A stretch of DNA of 64,000 bases, taken from contig JAPWGK010000028.1 of NCBI GenBank assembly GCA_029641185.1, positions 372,001 through 436,000 of the forward strand. Direction: 5' to 3'. Under the pieces are notes generated by a model. The model did not search any database and was not told the origin of the DNA. It saw only the letters and a program-made list of their open reading frames with translations. The position numbers and the translations under genes are program-made. How positions within the stretch are numbered: position 1 is the first letter of the stretch; every line of letters starts with the position of its first letter. This DNA comes from Pseudofabraea citricarpa. Lineage: Eukaryota; Ascomycota; Leotiomycetes; Helotiales; Dermateaceae. Positions 34,628-46,467 of this stretch are shown piece by piece.

Positions 34628-37225
34628 TTATGAATCATCCTCAGGAAACACAATGCTTGGTCTCTTTTTCCCAAACCAGAGATAAGCATTCGGCCACCAG
34701 TAAATAGCCCAACCAGGGTCGATTTTAAGAACCCTTATAACACGGCCATCTACTGTTCTAGCAGCAACGTCGAAGCCCAAATGCCATTGCCGATCCGTCC
34801 CATAGTATAATCCAAACATGTAGTTCCCTTTCGCAAGGTGAATTCTTGACTCGAGATGTACTCTCGTATCTGAAGCGGCTTGTGCTGATAGAATCGGTTT
34901 ATGGTCTGGACCAAGATCCGTGAGAATTCGACTCGCATAGCAGTATGATAAGACGTCACAAATATTCACAACATAACGAGGAAGCCGGTAGCCTTCTGTA
35001 GGTCGAGCCAAGATGAGACAGAATACGTAGAGTAAAAGAAGAGCAAAGGATGCCCAGAAATTTAGGGGTTCGATTGTTATCAAATACCCTGTTTCTGTGT
35101 CGGTGCTCACGAAAACACCCGTCGCAATGATGGGCGGTACTGTGGATCCCAAAGCCAAGATCGAGAATAGAGCAACACGCCAATGACCATTCATTGCAGC
35201 TTTGATACTTACCCAGACTGGTAGGCCAGACGGGTAGTCAAGCAAGATGCTGGAAGTAGCTGGAGCAGGATCATTCATGCTCGCAAAAGGTTGGATGTAT
35301 CGATAGAACCGGTCAATGTTAATCCATAGTGTACTAAACAGAACCATCAACAACACGGGAAGAAATCTGAACACAAATGCCTCGTAATAGGGATCGATGA
35401 TATAGTCTAGGTCTGCAGGATTCGTGCTGGACGTCCAATTCTTAAAACTTGATTGTATTCCCTCCTGGACTCGATGATTGATCAACCCGGTGGCGGTTAA
35501 AGCAAGAATGATAGCAAGAAGAAAGGCAAAGAAGATAAGAACTGAATCGGACACCATAAATGCATAATCTCTGTGTCGGTAGAATGGGAGTTTGCGAACA
35601 GGATATCCTCGAAAGTCTCGTGCAACACCTATCCCGATCGTTAAAAGTGAACATGACCATGAACGAAATATTTTGAAACCAACCATTATCACTTTCAGCT
35701 TCAGTATAATGTTCCATATTTCTTTCTATCTGCGTCCCTTGATTTTCTGCTGGTCGACTGCTTGTAGGTTGAAGGTGCCGGGCATCTCGTGGTGCAGACT
35801 CGCTACGATTAATCCGAGTATCTTCTACTGCCGCGATTTTCAACTCTTCTTCTATAGAATTAATTAGGAAATACTCTTGTAAAACTGATTTGACTTGTTC
35901 TTTAGTAACCGAAAATATACCTAGTAACGGTTTGATGAATGCAATTCCATGCCAGACCTGATTTGTTTCTCGATGTTTCCAGTAACCCAATCGAAGGGTC
36001 CCAAATCCAGGGCTCCGCTCTACAAGTGTTAGAGAACACTGCCGCCTGTTTGCAAATTCAAGGCCTTGGAACATCTCCCCAGCATTTGACCCCTGGACTA
36101 AAGCCAATTGATCGGCAAGGGAGACAGGATCCCACCGCAAGCCTGTTTCTCGATCCCAAAGCCGGACAACCATAGCAATACTGAATACTATAAGTGCAGC
36201 ATATACGGATATCAATGTATGCCCGATCTTAGGATATACTACAACAACCCAACCAGTTTCATCAGGAGTGAGCTGAATGAATGATGCCTTCAGTGGCACA
36301 ATAAGAAGCATCATTAACGCTTGAAGTAAACCGCCAACGAATAGAAGCCAGTGTCCGTTTCTGGCTGCAATCCAGAAATTCCACGAGTCAGCACCAAAAA
36401 CAGCATCAGCATAAGAGTTCTCAAGCGTCCGTGCAACTTTTCGATGGTTTAAGTCCCCTGGCTCAGAGTCCTTTATGGGCGAGGCCATAGATATGAATGG
36501 TGTCAATCTTCCAAGAGCTGTTATAACAGTCCGCCACAGCAATGTTGTCACTGTCCCAACGGCGGCTGGTACGTATCTAAATGCAAGATGGTTTTTTGTG
36601 GTCGTGGTATGAAAGCTACCGTTGTTTTTTCTCGCCAATAGTATCATCGTTACAATGGAGCCGACGCAAGCAAGGAAAAATATGATGGAAGCTATCAAGA
36701 ACCAAGTTCGAATTTGGAGAGGCTTGAAATCGAGTTTGGGGTATCCTTCGGACACTGCCTGAGCAGAGTTGATTGGGTCGTAAGGAAATACTAGACAAAG
36801 ATCTCAGTACCGTTCAGAGAGGTCCAGTGAGACATTTGCTAATTACCGTCTGCAGCCCGTTTAGCATTCTTAACTTCATTAGTCCCAGTTATATCCTCAA
36901 TTAACACCTCACTAGCGATTTCAGAAGGTTCGCCATTGCCTGTGACTGAATTATTTGATAGTTGGTCAAAATCCACATAGTCACCCTCGATATCAGTGTG
37001 GCTCTGTCCGGTCGAGGCTCTTAAGCGGTCGCCTCTTGGCTGCGTTTGAACATCATCAGTTATTCGAGGCATAGCCCCTCTGGACTCTTCAACTACTAGT
37101 AATTCTGAGTCTTGCGTCTGCCTTTTTTGTTGACTACTTTCCAAACTAGTACGGTCGGCTGTTATTCTTCCAGTCTTGTGCGATGGTTTTGACAAGGCTT
37201 GCGCGCCTGGTTGGTATAGATCCAT
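34628..37225 (-). CDS. DUF3433 multi-pass membrane protein, copy 2
   Basis: Three exons (36847-37225, 35684-36790, 34628-35628) give 828 aa, almost the same length as copy 1. The N-terminal about 125 aa are polar and acidic, with no membrane segment. Then come KPLQIRTWFLIASIIFFLAC, the DUF3433-type block RYVPAAVGTVTTLLWRTVI, and a second half repeating the layout with PVRKLPFYRHRDYAFMVSD and FRFLPVLLMVLFSTLWINID. The third-exon junction (GTTGG at the donor, GGATAG at the acceptor) is the weakest, but phase and length fit. It lacks the Ser/Thr-rich NGFLTIG insert of copy 1. Tandem orientation suggests an old duplication. Function is unknown. Confidence 0.82.
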
Positions 37226-39509
37226 CTCCCAATTATCGGTGGCTTGGGTTTTGTGGGATTCGATGTTTTCTGGCTCTTTTGGTTTTATTCAGTGTATTAA
37301 TCAAAGAGCAGACCTTAAATGCGTCAGCTTTGAGTAAATGAATTCTAGAAAGTGATGGAACGAATTGTCACAGAGTGCTAGCCTTGCCTGCTATAACAGG
37401 GCGGGGTTTCGTGGCAGGCAGGAAAACTCGGTCCCCAAACGTGGCATCATGCAACATGCGGCTCAAATGAGAATCAAAAGCCAGCGGTTGTTCTGGCAAA
37501 TCGGGCTGTCCAAGGTGCTTCTTAGCTACTAGGGTAGGAGAAACTGATTGGTAGCTTGAAATCAGCTTGGGCTAAATATATATCGCGGATCGGACTGGTC
37601 ATATCGTACAGGTAGGCATCACATTCAGCCTTGTGAATTTTACATGGGTTGATCGGAAGAGTGCCTGGCTTCAGTATAGTCAATAAAAAGAGAGCATTAA
37701 TTACGTAGATTCTCACCTTTGGTTCTGGTTGGATCGTCACTTATGTATCTTTGCCTCCGTACACTACCCAGAAATCACCCCACTTGGAATTTTGGCATCG
37801 AGTGCTGCTGCTACAGGCTCAGGGAGCCTTCCACGGCTACCTCAGCTGGAAAGAGTAGGTGAACGGGTCGAGGCTCTTGGGAACGAACAGCTACTAGCTA
37901 TTGATCCGAGCCTTTTCTGACTTGCTTGGAGAAATTATCCTCGGCTTGTAATTCATTTTTCGTGGAAGTGCTTATCCTAATGATTAATCATAAAGTACAA
38001 CAATAAATACTTGCTTTGCATCCTTGCTGCAATTACTAAATTGCAAAGGCTTGTTTTTTTGGCAGCCAAAAAGCTTCTTGTATGGATGTCGCTTCACAGA
38101 AAAATGGAAGGTTACCATGTGGTTATTTTCCAAATCCAGTTAGCAACGACACAAGCTCTGTTGCTTCAAGCGTGACCGGTGATGGTGGCGATGGATCGTA
38201 TCCAGGAAGTATATCCGGGCTGCTTGCCAGCCTGAAGGACGTCCCTCCGGCAAAGAGTTGTTGATATGCTCCAAGTACAGGATTTTAACTTAAAAGCCAA
38301 ACCAATATCCTGACATTGGCATATTACCGAATCTCCAGAAACAGTCATTGCGCGAATATCCCGTTTCATTTTTTTATTTTCTTCTTGTATTCTCCGTGGA
38401 TGAGGTGATTTTGAGATCCTATTATTGCAACCTTATTCTCCCCATCATCAGACTATCTGATCAGGCCAAGAAACAGGACGCTCGTTCCCACTCGCCCACA
38501 GATATCATGATGCTCATCGTATTGAGAGTCGGCAAACCGGAGACAAGAGACCATCACAAGCACATGCTGACAGATGTGTCCATCAAGCCATGGTTGCAAG
38601 CCGCGGCGGGATTGTGCAATAATGGGTGGAAAGCGTTGCGAACAAAGTGCCATGGCCCGTGAGGGAGCTAGACATCGGCTGGCGATTGATTGTCTTTGAA
38701 GATGATAGCAGCCGAGCCGAGACGACTCGGTCGTGGCGGTCAACGATGACTCCTGATGGCTTAGAGACCCCGTCGATAGTCAGCTCGTGAGGAATGGGGC
38801 CAACGCCTTATATGGAGCACTTGTATCGTGTCGGATGCCAACTGTACGCATACGTGACAAGCATAGAAGGGCCGAGCCAATGGGAGCGGCGAGGTTATCC
38901 AAGAGCGTCGTTGACACACAGCGCCAGCACAAACCGCCGTCGATGAGGACAACGACGAGGGAAAGACTGCAAACAGTAAAGACGCACCAACTAATAATTT
39001 AGTGAGGCGGCGTACGAGTAGTTCGTGTGTCGAATAGAATCCCCAATACGCAAGGTCCGAGTTAGGCAAGGAACACGAAGGGACGATCGTGGAGATCCAA
39101 ATCCTGCTTGCAGCAACGGCCTAGCAACCACCAGCCGCAGCCGGTAACAACACAACATCCCGGTACGCACTCGCTCGTAGCTGCCATACTCAGCTCAGCG
39201 GTCAACCTTTTTTCCTCTACATCATCACTGCAGCATCTCGAGGGCCATTGAGCAGCTTCAATCCCCGAGTTGACGGACCGCGATACATACATATCTCAGC
39301 CATTCCTCCCTTAGGGAATTCCGGTCGATTGCGCTTATCGCTATTTACATTCTTCGATAAGGACAAGAAGCACTGCAAGCTTGTTCCCCGCTTCCGAAGC
39401 AGCAGCTGCATGACGGTTGCATTTTTCACCACTATCTGTCCGCCGTTTCCACGATAACCTCGAGCTTTACAATTCTTCGTTGCTGCCGACTGGCGGCGGT
39501 TCCGCCAGC
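37226..39509. other. Intergenic region, no supported gene
   Basis: About 2.3 kb between divergent genes. Short open frames on both strands have no domain, consistent splice signals or codon character. Confidence 0.5.
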
Positions 39510-41995
39510 ATGGCGCCTGCAGATGTCTTGAGCCCGGCAGGCAGTGCTACCTACGACTCGAATACCATGTACGTGGGCGACGGAACCTGGGACTCGACGA
39601 GGAATGACTTCCTCCTGCCAAACATTATGGGGTTGAATTTTGACACGATGCGTTATAATGGTAGGTGTTTCTCCTGCCAGAGATGATACGTAGACTGACT
39701 GGCGTAGGCATGGGGAACCGATTCAAAGATATGCCCGGATACTACACACTAGTTCTCGGGCATGGAATTCTCGCAGCGATGACTTTCCTTTTCGTTGTTC
39801 CGGCGGCCATCATTATTGCTCGGTTCTACGGCCGAAATCCAAGATGGGCTTTGCGGCTGCATATTTATTTACAGGTTCTAAATGTTGGGTTGACGACGGT
39901 GTTGTTCGTACTAGGATGGTTTGCTGTCGGTTCACGACGAAGTCTAACGAACCCACATCACGGAATTGGAGTGGCAATCTACGTTCTTGTTCTCGTCCAG
40001 GCGGTGGGTGGTGCATGGATACACCGAAGAGAAAAGGGAAAGATCATTCGAAAGCTACCAGTGAAGCTAGTCCTGCATCAGTGGTTCGGGCGCACAATTG
40101 CTTTGCTTGGAATTGCACAGGTTCCCATCGGTCTTACTTTATACGGCGCACCCAAATACTTATTTATTCTATATGCCCTGTGGATGGCATTTCTCGTCTT
40201 GTTATACTTCATCCTCTCTTATAGAGCAACCGCACCAATCGGTGGCCTCATCCGAGAGGAGAGCCACCATGGGGAGACAGTTCTCACAGAAAGAAGTCGA
40301 AGTAGACTTGGTGGAATTGCAGCACCACTAGCCGCTGGGGCAGGGCTGGCGGCACTGCTCGGGAGAAACCGCAATCGAAGCAGAAGCAGAAGTAGAAGTC
40401 GAGATCGTGTTGAAGAAGTCATACCATCGAGAAGAGGGTCGCGAACGGGATCTAGGGTGGGATCACGCCGAGGATCGTCGAGCTTCATTGAAAAGGAGGA
40501 GTATGATGAGCGAAAGAAGAGCGGCGGCATGATGGACAAATTGCTCAAAGGTGCCGCTGTTCTTGGTGTTGGGGCTCTCGCAAAGAGTTGGTTCGATCGG
40601 AGAAAGATGAGAAAGGAAGAAGATGAATACTCTTCGGTGGAGGGTGACACACCAAGTAGAATCCGCCATCCAAGAAGGCACAACGAGAGCGAGTTTAGCG
40701 AGGATAGTCTTTCAGTCCACAGAATGGAGGAAGCCAGACCATCTCGCTCAAATATCCTTCCTGGTCCAACTCCACTGACTGAAACTGCCATAACCACCGA
40801 CACTCGACCTGTCACTCCGCGACCTCTTGGAGACCGAAGAGATAGCTATGATTCGTTGGACTACTCATCAACAATGAGTCCTTCAAGAAGACCACAATCT
40901 GGACATGGAGCTCGGAACGGGGTCTTGGCTGGTATTGGTCTTGGCTGGTTCGCAAAGATGATGAAGGACAGGAGAGATGCAAAAGAGCAGAGGAGAGCTG
41001 AAAAGGAGGAGCTCCGCATACATCAAGAGAGGTTGGCGAGAAAGGGCACTAAGGGAGCTCGCTATACTGGTGATGGCTTCACTACTGGTCGCCATAACCG
41101 AAGAAGCTCCCGAACTGAATCTTCAGAGCTGTCTACCATCCTCACCAACCCACATCAAGCAAATAGCTCTATTCCGGCAGTTCCCGTGCCTATTGGACCA
41201 GCTGGTTCCACCATTATTCAATCACATTCTCGACACGATGTTACGGAACCTGTGGAAATGCCCCATGCACCACCTGATCCTCATGGCATCTTACACCAAG
41301 ATTCCGAATTAGAAAGTGAAGCATATGTTTCCGGCGGTGGAACTCATCGCCGACGATCAGCTCGACGACGAGCTGAAGGAGAAGCTGCTGCTGCTGCGGC
41401 CGCCGCATCTGGATTGGCTGCGGCTGAGGAGGAGAAAAGAAGAAGAGAACGTTCTCGTTCTCATGGCAAGAGTGCCGTGTCTAGTCCTCCGGTTAGCGTG
41501 AAGGTCAAAGTTCACGGTGACAAGGACAGAAACGTGACCTTGCGACGCTTGACACAAGAAGAGGCGGCAGCAGAACGTGCAGCACGAAGAGGACAACGAC
41601 GCAGAAGAGCAGAGTCTGTGAGCAGTATGAGTGGTACTGACACCGTAGCATCTCGCAGAAAATATCGCCGAGATGCATCCCAAGTCAGAGACGATGAGAT
41701 CAGGGCAGAGAAGGAGGCAGAGGCTTTGACTGAAGCTGGTCCTCCTGTTATGGCTCCACTCTCACCACCAGATCCACCATATGCTGGGGGGAAGAAGCCA
41801 AAGGACTCAGCATACTACTCTGGGGGGCGCCCATTACCATCAACTACGAGTGTTGGTAGTCATGGAACGTGGAGTGAGATGAGTCCTAGTGGCGTTGGTG
41901 CTGGAAGTGGTCAAGAAGATCCAGCGGAGCGGAGGAGGAGGAGACGGATGGAAAGGAACCAGAGGCAGGCTACGGGAACAGTTGACTTTTCTTAG
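39510..41995 (+). CDS. Cytochrome b561-domain protein with long charged, Arg/Ser-rich tail
   Basis: Exons 39510-39661 and 39709-41995 give 812 aa; a phase-1 intron splits a Gly codon. Residues about 60-220 form a b561-type membrane domain with five or six helices and the expected histidines: His69 (LGHGIL), His102 (LRLHIYL), His134/135 (NPHHGIG) and His174 (LHQWFGR), likely ligands of two b hemes. Such domains transfer electrons across membranes. From about residue 240 onward the protein is cytosolic and low-complexity: an SRSRSRSR run near 275-283, many KR/E-rich stretches, an Ala run, and repeated GLGWFAKMM-like hydrophobic patches. The upstream in-frame start is not ATG. This layout (b561 plus a very long disordered tail) recurs in filamentous ascomycetes, from memory; the tail's role is unknown. 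Confidence 0.85.
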
Positions 41996-42376
41996 ATTTC
42001 TGTCATTATCATTTGCATCTTCGGAGCCAGGAGTTGGGAAGGATATGACATATGATGTCGAAGAATTGTGTAACAACACCAGTTGATGAGAATGTTTGTA
42101 TGGGAGTCACCTGAAAATGAATGTACAGGCTATGATTAATGAAAAATTACAATCTATTGACTTTTCTGAACAGTTGAATTCCAATAAAACCTACAATTCG
42201 AGATTGAACCTGCAGGTAATAAACTTGGAAGGTTCGTTTCCATTCGAATATCGTAGCCTTGTCCGCAAGGCTACCATGAAAGGCTGAACATCGCGCGTTG
42301 AAAAAGAATCGCGTAAACATAAACACCCCTCACATCCTCACAACCTCCAACCTCAACACTACAACATAACATCACT
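41996..42376. other. Short intergenic region (promoter of SUMO-Nnf1 gene)
   Basis: 381 bp between tandem genes. It includes the 5' leader with TCACATCCTCACAACC-type CT-rich sequence before ATG 42377. Confidence 0.5.
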
Positions 42377-43517
42377 ATGTCTTCGAACGCAGCTGACGAT
42401 AGCACCACTGCCGCTCCTTCAGCCCCCGAAGGCGACTCCAAACTCGAGCAGTTGAACATCAAGATCTCGGACAACCAAAACGAAGTATGGTTCAAGGTAA
42501 AGCCACACACGAAAGTGAGCAAGATGTGCAAGGCGTGGTGCGATCGCAACGGACAGGCACTGAGCACAGTGCGGTTCCTGTTCGATGGCGTGCGCATTGT
42601 GCTCGATGGAAATGACGACAATGCTACTGCAGCCAGTGTACGGCTCTTCCCTCCCCTCCCATTCCCGTTGGAAGTAATTACTAATTTGATTTGACCATCA
42701 CAGCTGGGCATGGAGGACCAAGACTCTATTGAGGTCTTCCGCGAACAGCAAGGTGGTGCTACGCCTACGCCCACTGAGCCTGAGCCTGAGAATGTTCATG
42801 AAGCTTCTCCTAGTCCTCCCCCAAAAGCTCCCATCGCAATGACGCCTGGTCCCCGCGCGGCTGCTTTCACGACGCTGTACGAGAAGACGCTTTCTCATAC
42901 CATTGATGCGATCACGTACGATAACTTCGCCGACTGCTTTCCCAGCATCGCAGAGAATGCGCCTGAGACTTTGAAGTATATGCACGAGACGATGCAGGGA
43001 GCGTTGAAGCAGAAGAACAAGGTACGTTTCCATTTGAATTGTTGACATATCTGTCGTCTCTAGGAGAGACTAAGTAGAGGAATAAAGGAGCTAATATGTA
43101 TGGCAAATACAGAGTCAATTCGACACCCTCGTACAAGAACGCAACGTCATCGCGAACCTCAACTCGCTGGAGGATCTCATCAACGATGCGAAGCGCCGCA
43201 AGGCTCGCTCAACCGACGATACCATCCCGCCTACAGCACCACACCTGCTCCCCGCGCCCGTCGTAGAATCCGCCCACCTCGCCTCTCTGTACGCATCGCA
43301 ACAATCCCAACTCAACGCGAAGCTCCAAACGGTAGCGAGCCAGAACGCGACTCTGGCCGACAAGATCAGTGCTCAGAAGCAAGAGATCGAGAAATTGGTC
43401 CGGAGCGTCGAGGCTGTGGTTGGCGACCTGGATAAGACGAATGAGGCGTTGGCTGATGTGGATGCTCTGGCTAAGGACGCTCGGAAAGCCGAGGCGGAAT
43501 TGATGGAGATCGCCTGA
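42377..43517 (+). CDS. SUMO-Nnf1 fusion protein
   Basis: Three exons (42377-42637, 42704-43021, 43113-43517), all phase 0, encode 327 aa. Residues about 23-105 are a SUMO/Smt3 domain: LNIKISDNQNEVWFKVK, LSTVRFLFDGVRI, LGMEDQDSIEVFREQQGG. It ends in the diglycine at 104-105 (42752-42757), where SUMO proteases cut. The same exon continues without a stop as ATPTPTEPEPEN, then a Pro-rich linker and the Nnf1 kinetochore domain (AAAFTTLYEKTLSHTIDAIT; ALKQKNKSQFDTLVQERNVI; then NLNSLEDLINDAKRRKAR), with a C-terminal coiled coil. Nnf1 belongs to the MIS12/MIND complex. An internal ATG at 42839 (Met133) could give Nnf1 alone. Cleavage after Gly105 would yield mature SUMO plus Nnf1 with a new N-terminal Ala. 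The fusion is direct sequence evidence; cleavage is inference. Confidence 0.9.
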
Positions 43518-44947
43518 TCTGAGTGAGTGGTGGGACTGAATGGCATCAAAGGACCCAATGGAAGGGCGAGGGAAGCGGTAGAGGGAATGAGAAAATGAAT
43601 GGGAGGTTGCATATCCCCACGGTCATGGGTGAATGGGTTGGTGGTTGGCGTTTAAGGATGGGTTGGGCATGATACCTAGTTGCTTTTCTGCTTTGGCTTC
43701 TTTCTTTCTCTGCACGGGTTCCGGATGAACCGGATGGATGGATGGAGATCGATCGAGTCTTACGATGATGGTCTGATTCTCTCTGCCGTAGATGGATAGA
43801 GAAAAAAGCTATGTATCTTATTCCACTTTACGGCTTCGACCTCGGGCAGTGAATTACTGCTGCGTCAAGAAGCTCGTATGTTCTTGCTTTCTAGCTAGCA
43901 GCTACCGACTACAACTCACAAGCTGATTCACATAGCCTGGCTCGCTGATCAGATCGACCGGTCCTCCTTCTCCTATGCTCATGTGGTTGGAGAAGTGAAA
44001 TGAAACATAATCCCTTATCCCTTCCTTCCTTCCCTCCTTCCCTCCTTCCCTCCCTCTCTCCAATATTTCCTCGTTCTTTTCTCTTCTCCTAGAAGTAAGG
44101 AGACCCCCCATGAACCAAGCAGGCATAGAGAGAGAGAAAATGAGTATAGATGATTTCTTATATATTGAGGATGCTCAACCTAACTGACCCGTGCGGTAAC
44201 ATACGTACGTCCGTGTGCGTACAGTAAGTACCTAAGTAGCTAACCATGCAAATGCCATCCGCTTGCTTCCTGCTGCCTGCTACTTCTTCTCATCCTCCGC
44301 ATCTCTTCATCCCCTGAACATGGCAACATAAAAAACATAAAAACAAAAAAAACAAAAAAACGAGATCTTTCTCTTCTACTCTAAAGGACCAAAAGCAAAA
44401 AAGCATCTAACTTCCATTCCATTCCTTTCCTCGCGTTGGAAATGCAAACCCGCTTTGCTCGCTCGCTCGCATCCTTGCTTGCTTGTTTGCTTGCTTGCTT
44501 GCTCCCAAACCCGAACCCTAGTCCCAGCCCGTATAAACAAAAATAAAGATAAACTCCCGCTCCGGTAGTGCGCTAATGATGATGATGGTAAATGATGACG
44601 ATGGTATGATGATATGCTGATATACAACCAAAAAAAAAAAAAAGATTCCAGTAAATACTCCAGAGATGAGAAGAAAAAAGACGAGAGAAGGGTATTTGCA
44701 TGAAAGGAATGTTTGTTAGTTCGTTCGTCTGTCATGTACTTTTCTTCCTCTCTCCCTGTTCTCTTATTTTTTTTTTCTCCGCATGTGGTTTGTTTGTTCG
44801 TTCGTTGGTCGGTCTTGAGTATCGTGTCGCTTTAATTTTTTTGGTGTGGTTTTTTCTTTTGTCTTTTTCTCTCTTACGATGGGCCGTTTTATACGTCCAT
44901 CATGTTTCTGTTCCTCTTCTCTTTTGGCTCTCTCCTCTTTTCCTAGT
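43518..44947. other. Convergent intergenic region with simple repeats
   Basis: No gene. It contains a CCTT/CCCT tract (about 44020-44060), GCTT-type repeats (about 44455-44505) and T- or A-rich runs near 44340-44360 and 44630-44645. Confidence 0.55.
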
Positions 44948-46467
44948 CTAAGAAGTGCCAACCGGAAGACTATTCACAGGCGTTGCCGTCCCGCTGGAAC
45001 TTGCACTACTCGTGCCAAAGGCTCCCGCACTCGCTCCCGCCGCCTCAACTTCCCCATAATCCGGCGGACCCCACCTCGTCAGGGCGCCCGTGGCCCAATC
45101 CACCACCCACTGCGTGCCCTTCATGATCACCATGTTACTCTTCCTCGGGGAGCGGTGCGTGAGGATGGCCATGCAGCGGCGCGCATACATCATATCGTAC
45201 GTGGGCCCCCATTTGTGAACGGGGCGCCACTTGCCGTCGGTGGGCGACACAGAAGGGTTTGCCGCCGCCGAGGATGAGATGTCTTGCAGGAGGTGCTGCG
45301 AGTTGGTATGCGAGTACGCCGGTCGGATGCGCGTGTGCGTCTGGGTGATGGCATCGTCCGAGAGGTTGTTGGTGCTGGTTGTCGTCGTGGTTAGTTCGAT
45401 GGCTCCTCCAATTGCTGGCGCTTCTTCGTCTGTTGATAAGGCGAGGCTCGTTGCGGAGGACCGCGTCGACGACTCGATGGTTTGACTTTGGCTCGCTGTC
45501 TGCGCTGCCGCTGCCGTTGCTGCTGGACGCCGTCGCACGCGTCCAGATCGAGGGACGCTGTGGTCTTTAGGGATCTCGCGCTCGTCGAGTGGTGGTGCCA
45601 GATCAATGGCTGCACAGAGCGATTGCAGCCACTGCACAAACGTCTCGATCCGTTTACACGATAAGAGAAATTGATCGCCCTCCGCACGAACACGGATGAC
45701 GTACGGACGTCTATTTCCATCGCACCATCAGCATTCCCACTCCTCTCTCGAACATCTCAGAGCAGAATCAATGAACTGCACACAAAAATTACTTACTTTA
45801 GATAATCTGCCGCAATGCCCACGTCGGCATGTTGTAGGTTGTAACTCTTGACCAGCACGCCTCTCTTCGTGCCTGCGGGCAGATCGGGCGTCTTCTGCGC
45901 CAGCTGATGCTTTGCCAGCATGCCGGGACTGGTAAAGGTATAGAAGCTGAGGGCGGTTCCTTGCAGCGTGACATAGATGCGGCCCCAATTGCGATCGTGC
46001 GCCTTGTGGATTGCGCCTTCGAGCTCCATCTTCTTAGAGAAGACAGCCTCGACGCTGATGGAGCTCGAGTAGCCGGGGAGCTGCTCACAGCCCTCGTCCT
46101 CGCGCGGCTGGATTGAGTGCTGGGGTTTCTTGCGCAGCAGGTTCGGGGTGCTGGCACTGGCACTGGCACTGGCGCTGGAGATTGCCATGGCGGTCTCGTA
46201 CGACGGGGGCGATTCGCGCGGCGTGTTGTTGGTCAGAGGCACCGTTACACTGCTCATGTTCACGGCGCTTGTCACCGTCGACAGCAGCGAGCGAGATGTA
46301 ATGGTCAACGAGTGTCGAGTGTAGTAGTCCTCCATGGACAACCTGTTGGCGTGCGATGGCGAGACGGGGGTTATCTGGGCCTCCTCTGTGACTTCTGCTC
46401 CTCCCCCAACTCTCCCATCCATCCTCTCATCGTCCTCCATGGTCGTGGTCGTGGTCGCTATCATCAT
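44948..46467 (-). CDS. PH-domain protein
   Basis: Exons 45797-46467 and 44948-45710 give 477 aa; the donor is GTAAGT and phase 2 agrees. The N-terminal about 140 aa are low-complexity (Thr run, then SASASASAST). The pleckstrin-homology domain spans the intron: EAVFSKKMELEGAIHKAHDR, NWGRIYVTLQGTALSFYTF, then RPYVIRVRAEGDQFLLSCK and the closing helix ETFVQWLQSLCAAIDLAPPL. The C-terminus has a conserved-looking block (KWRPVHKWGPTYDMMYARRC and GTQWVVDWATGALTRWGPP). Fungal proteins of this layout bind membranes or phosphoinositides by inference; function is unknown. ATG 46467 is the first in-frame ATG; ATG 46440, in a better ACCATGG context, is the alternative. Confidence 0.88.
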
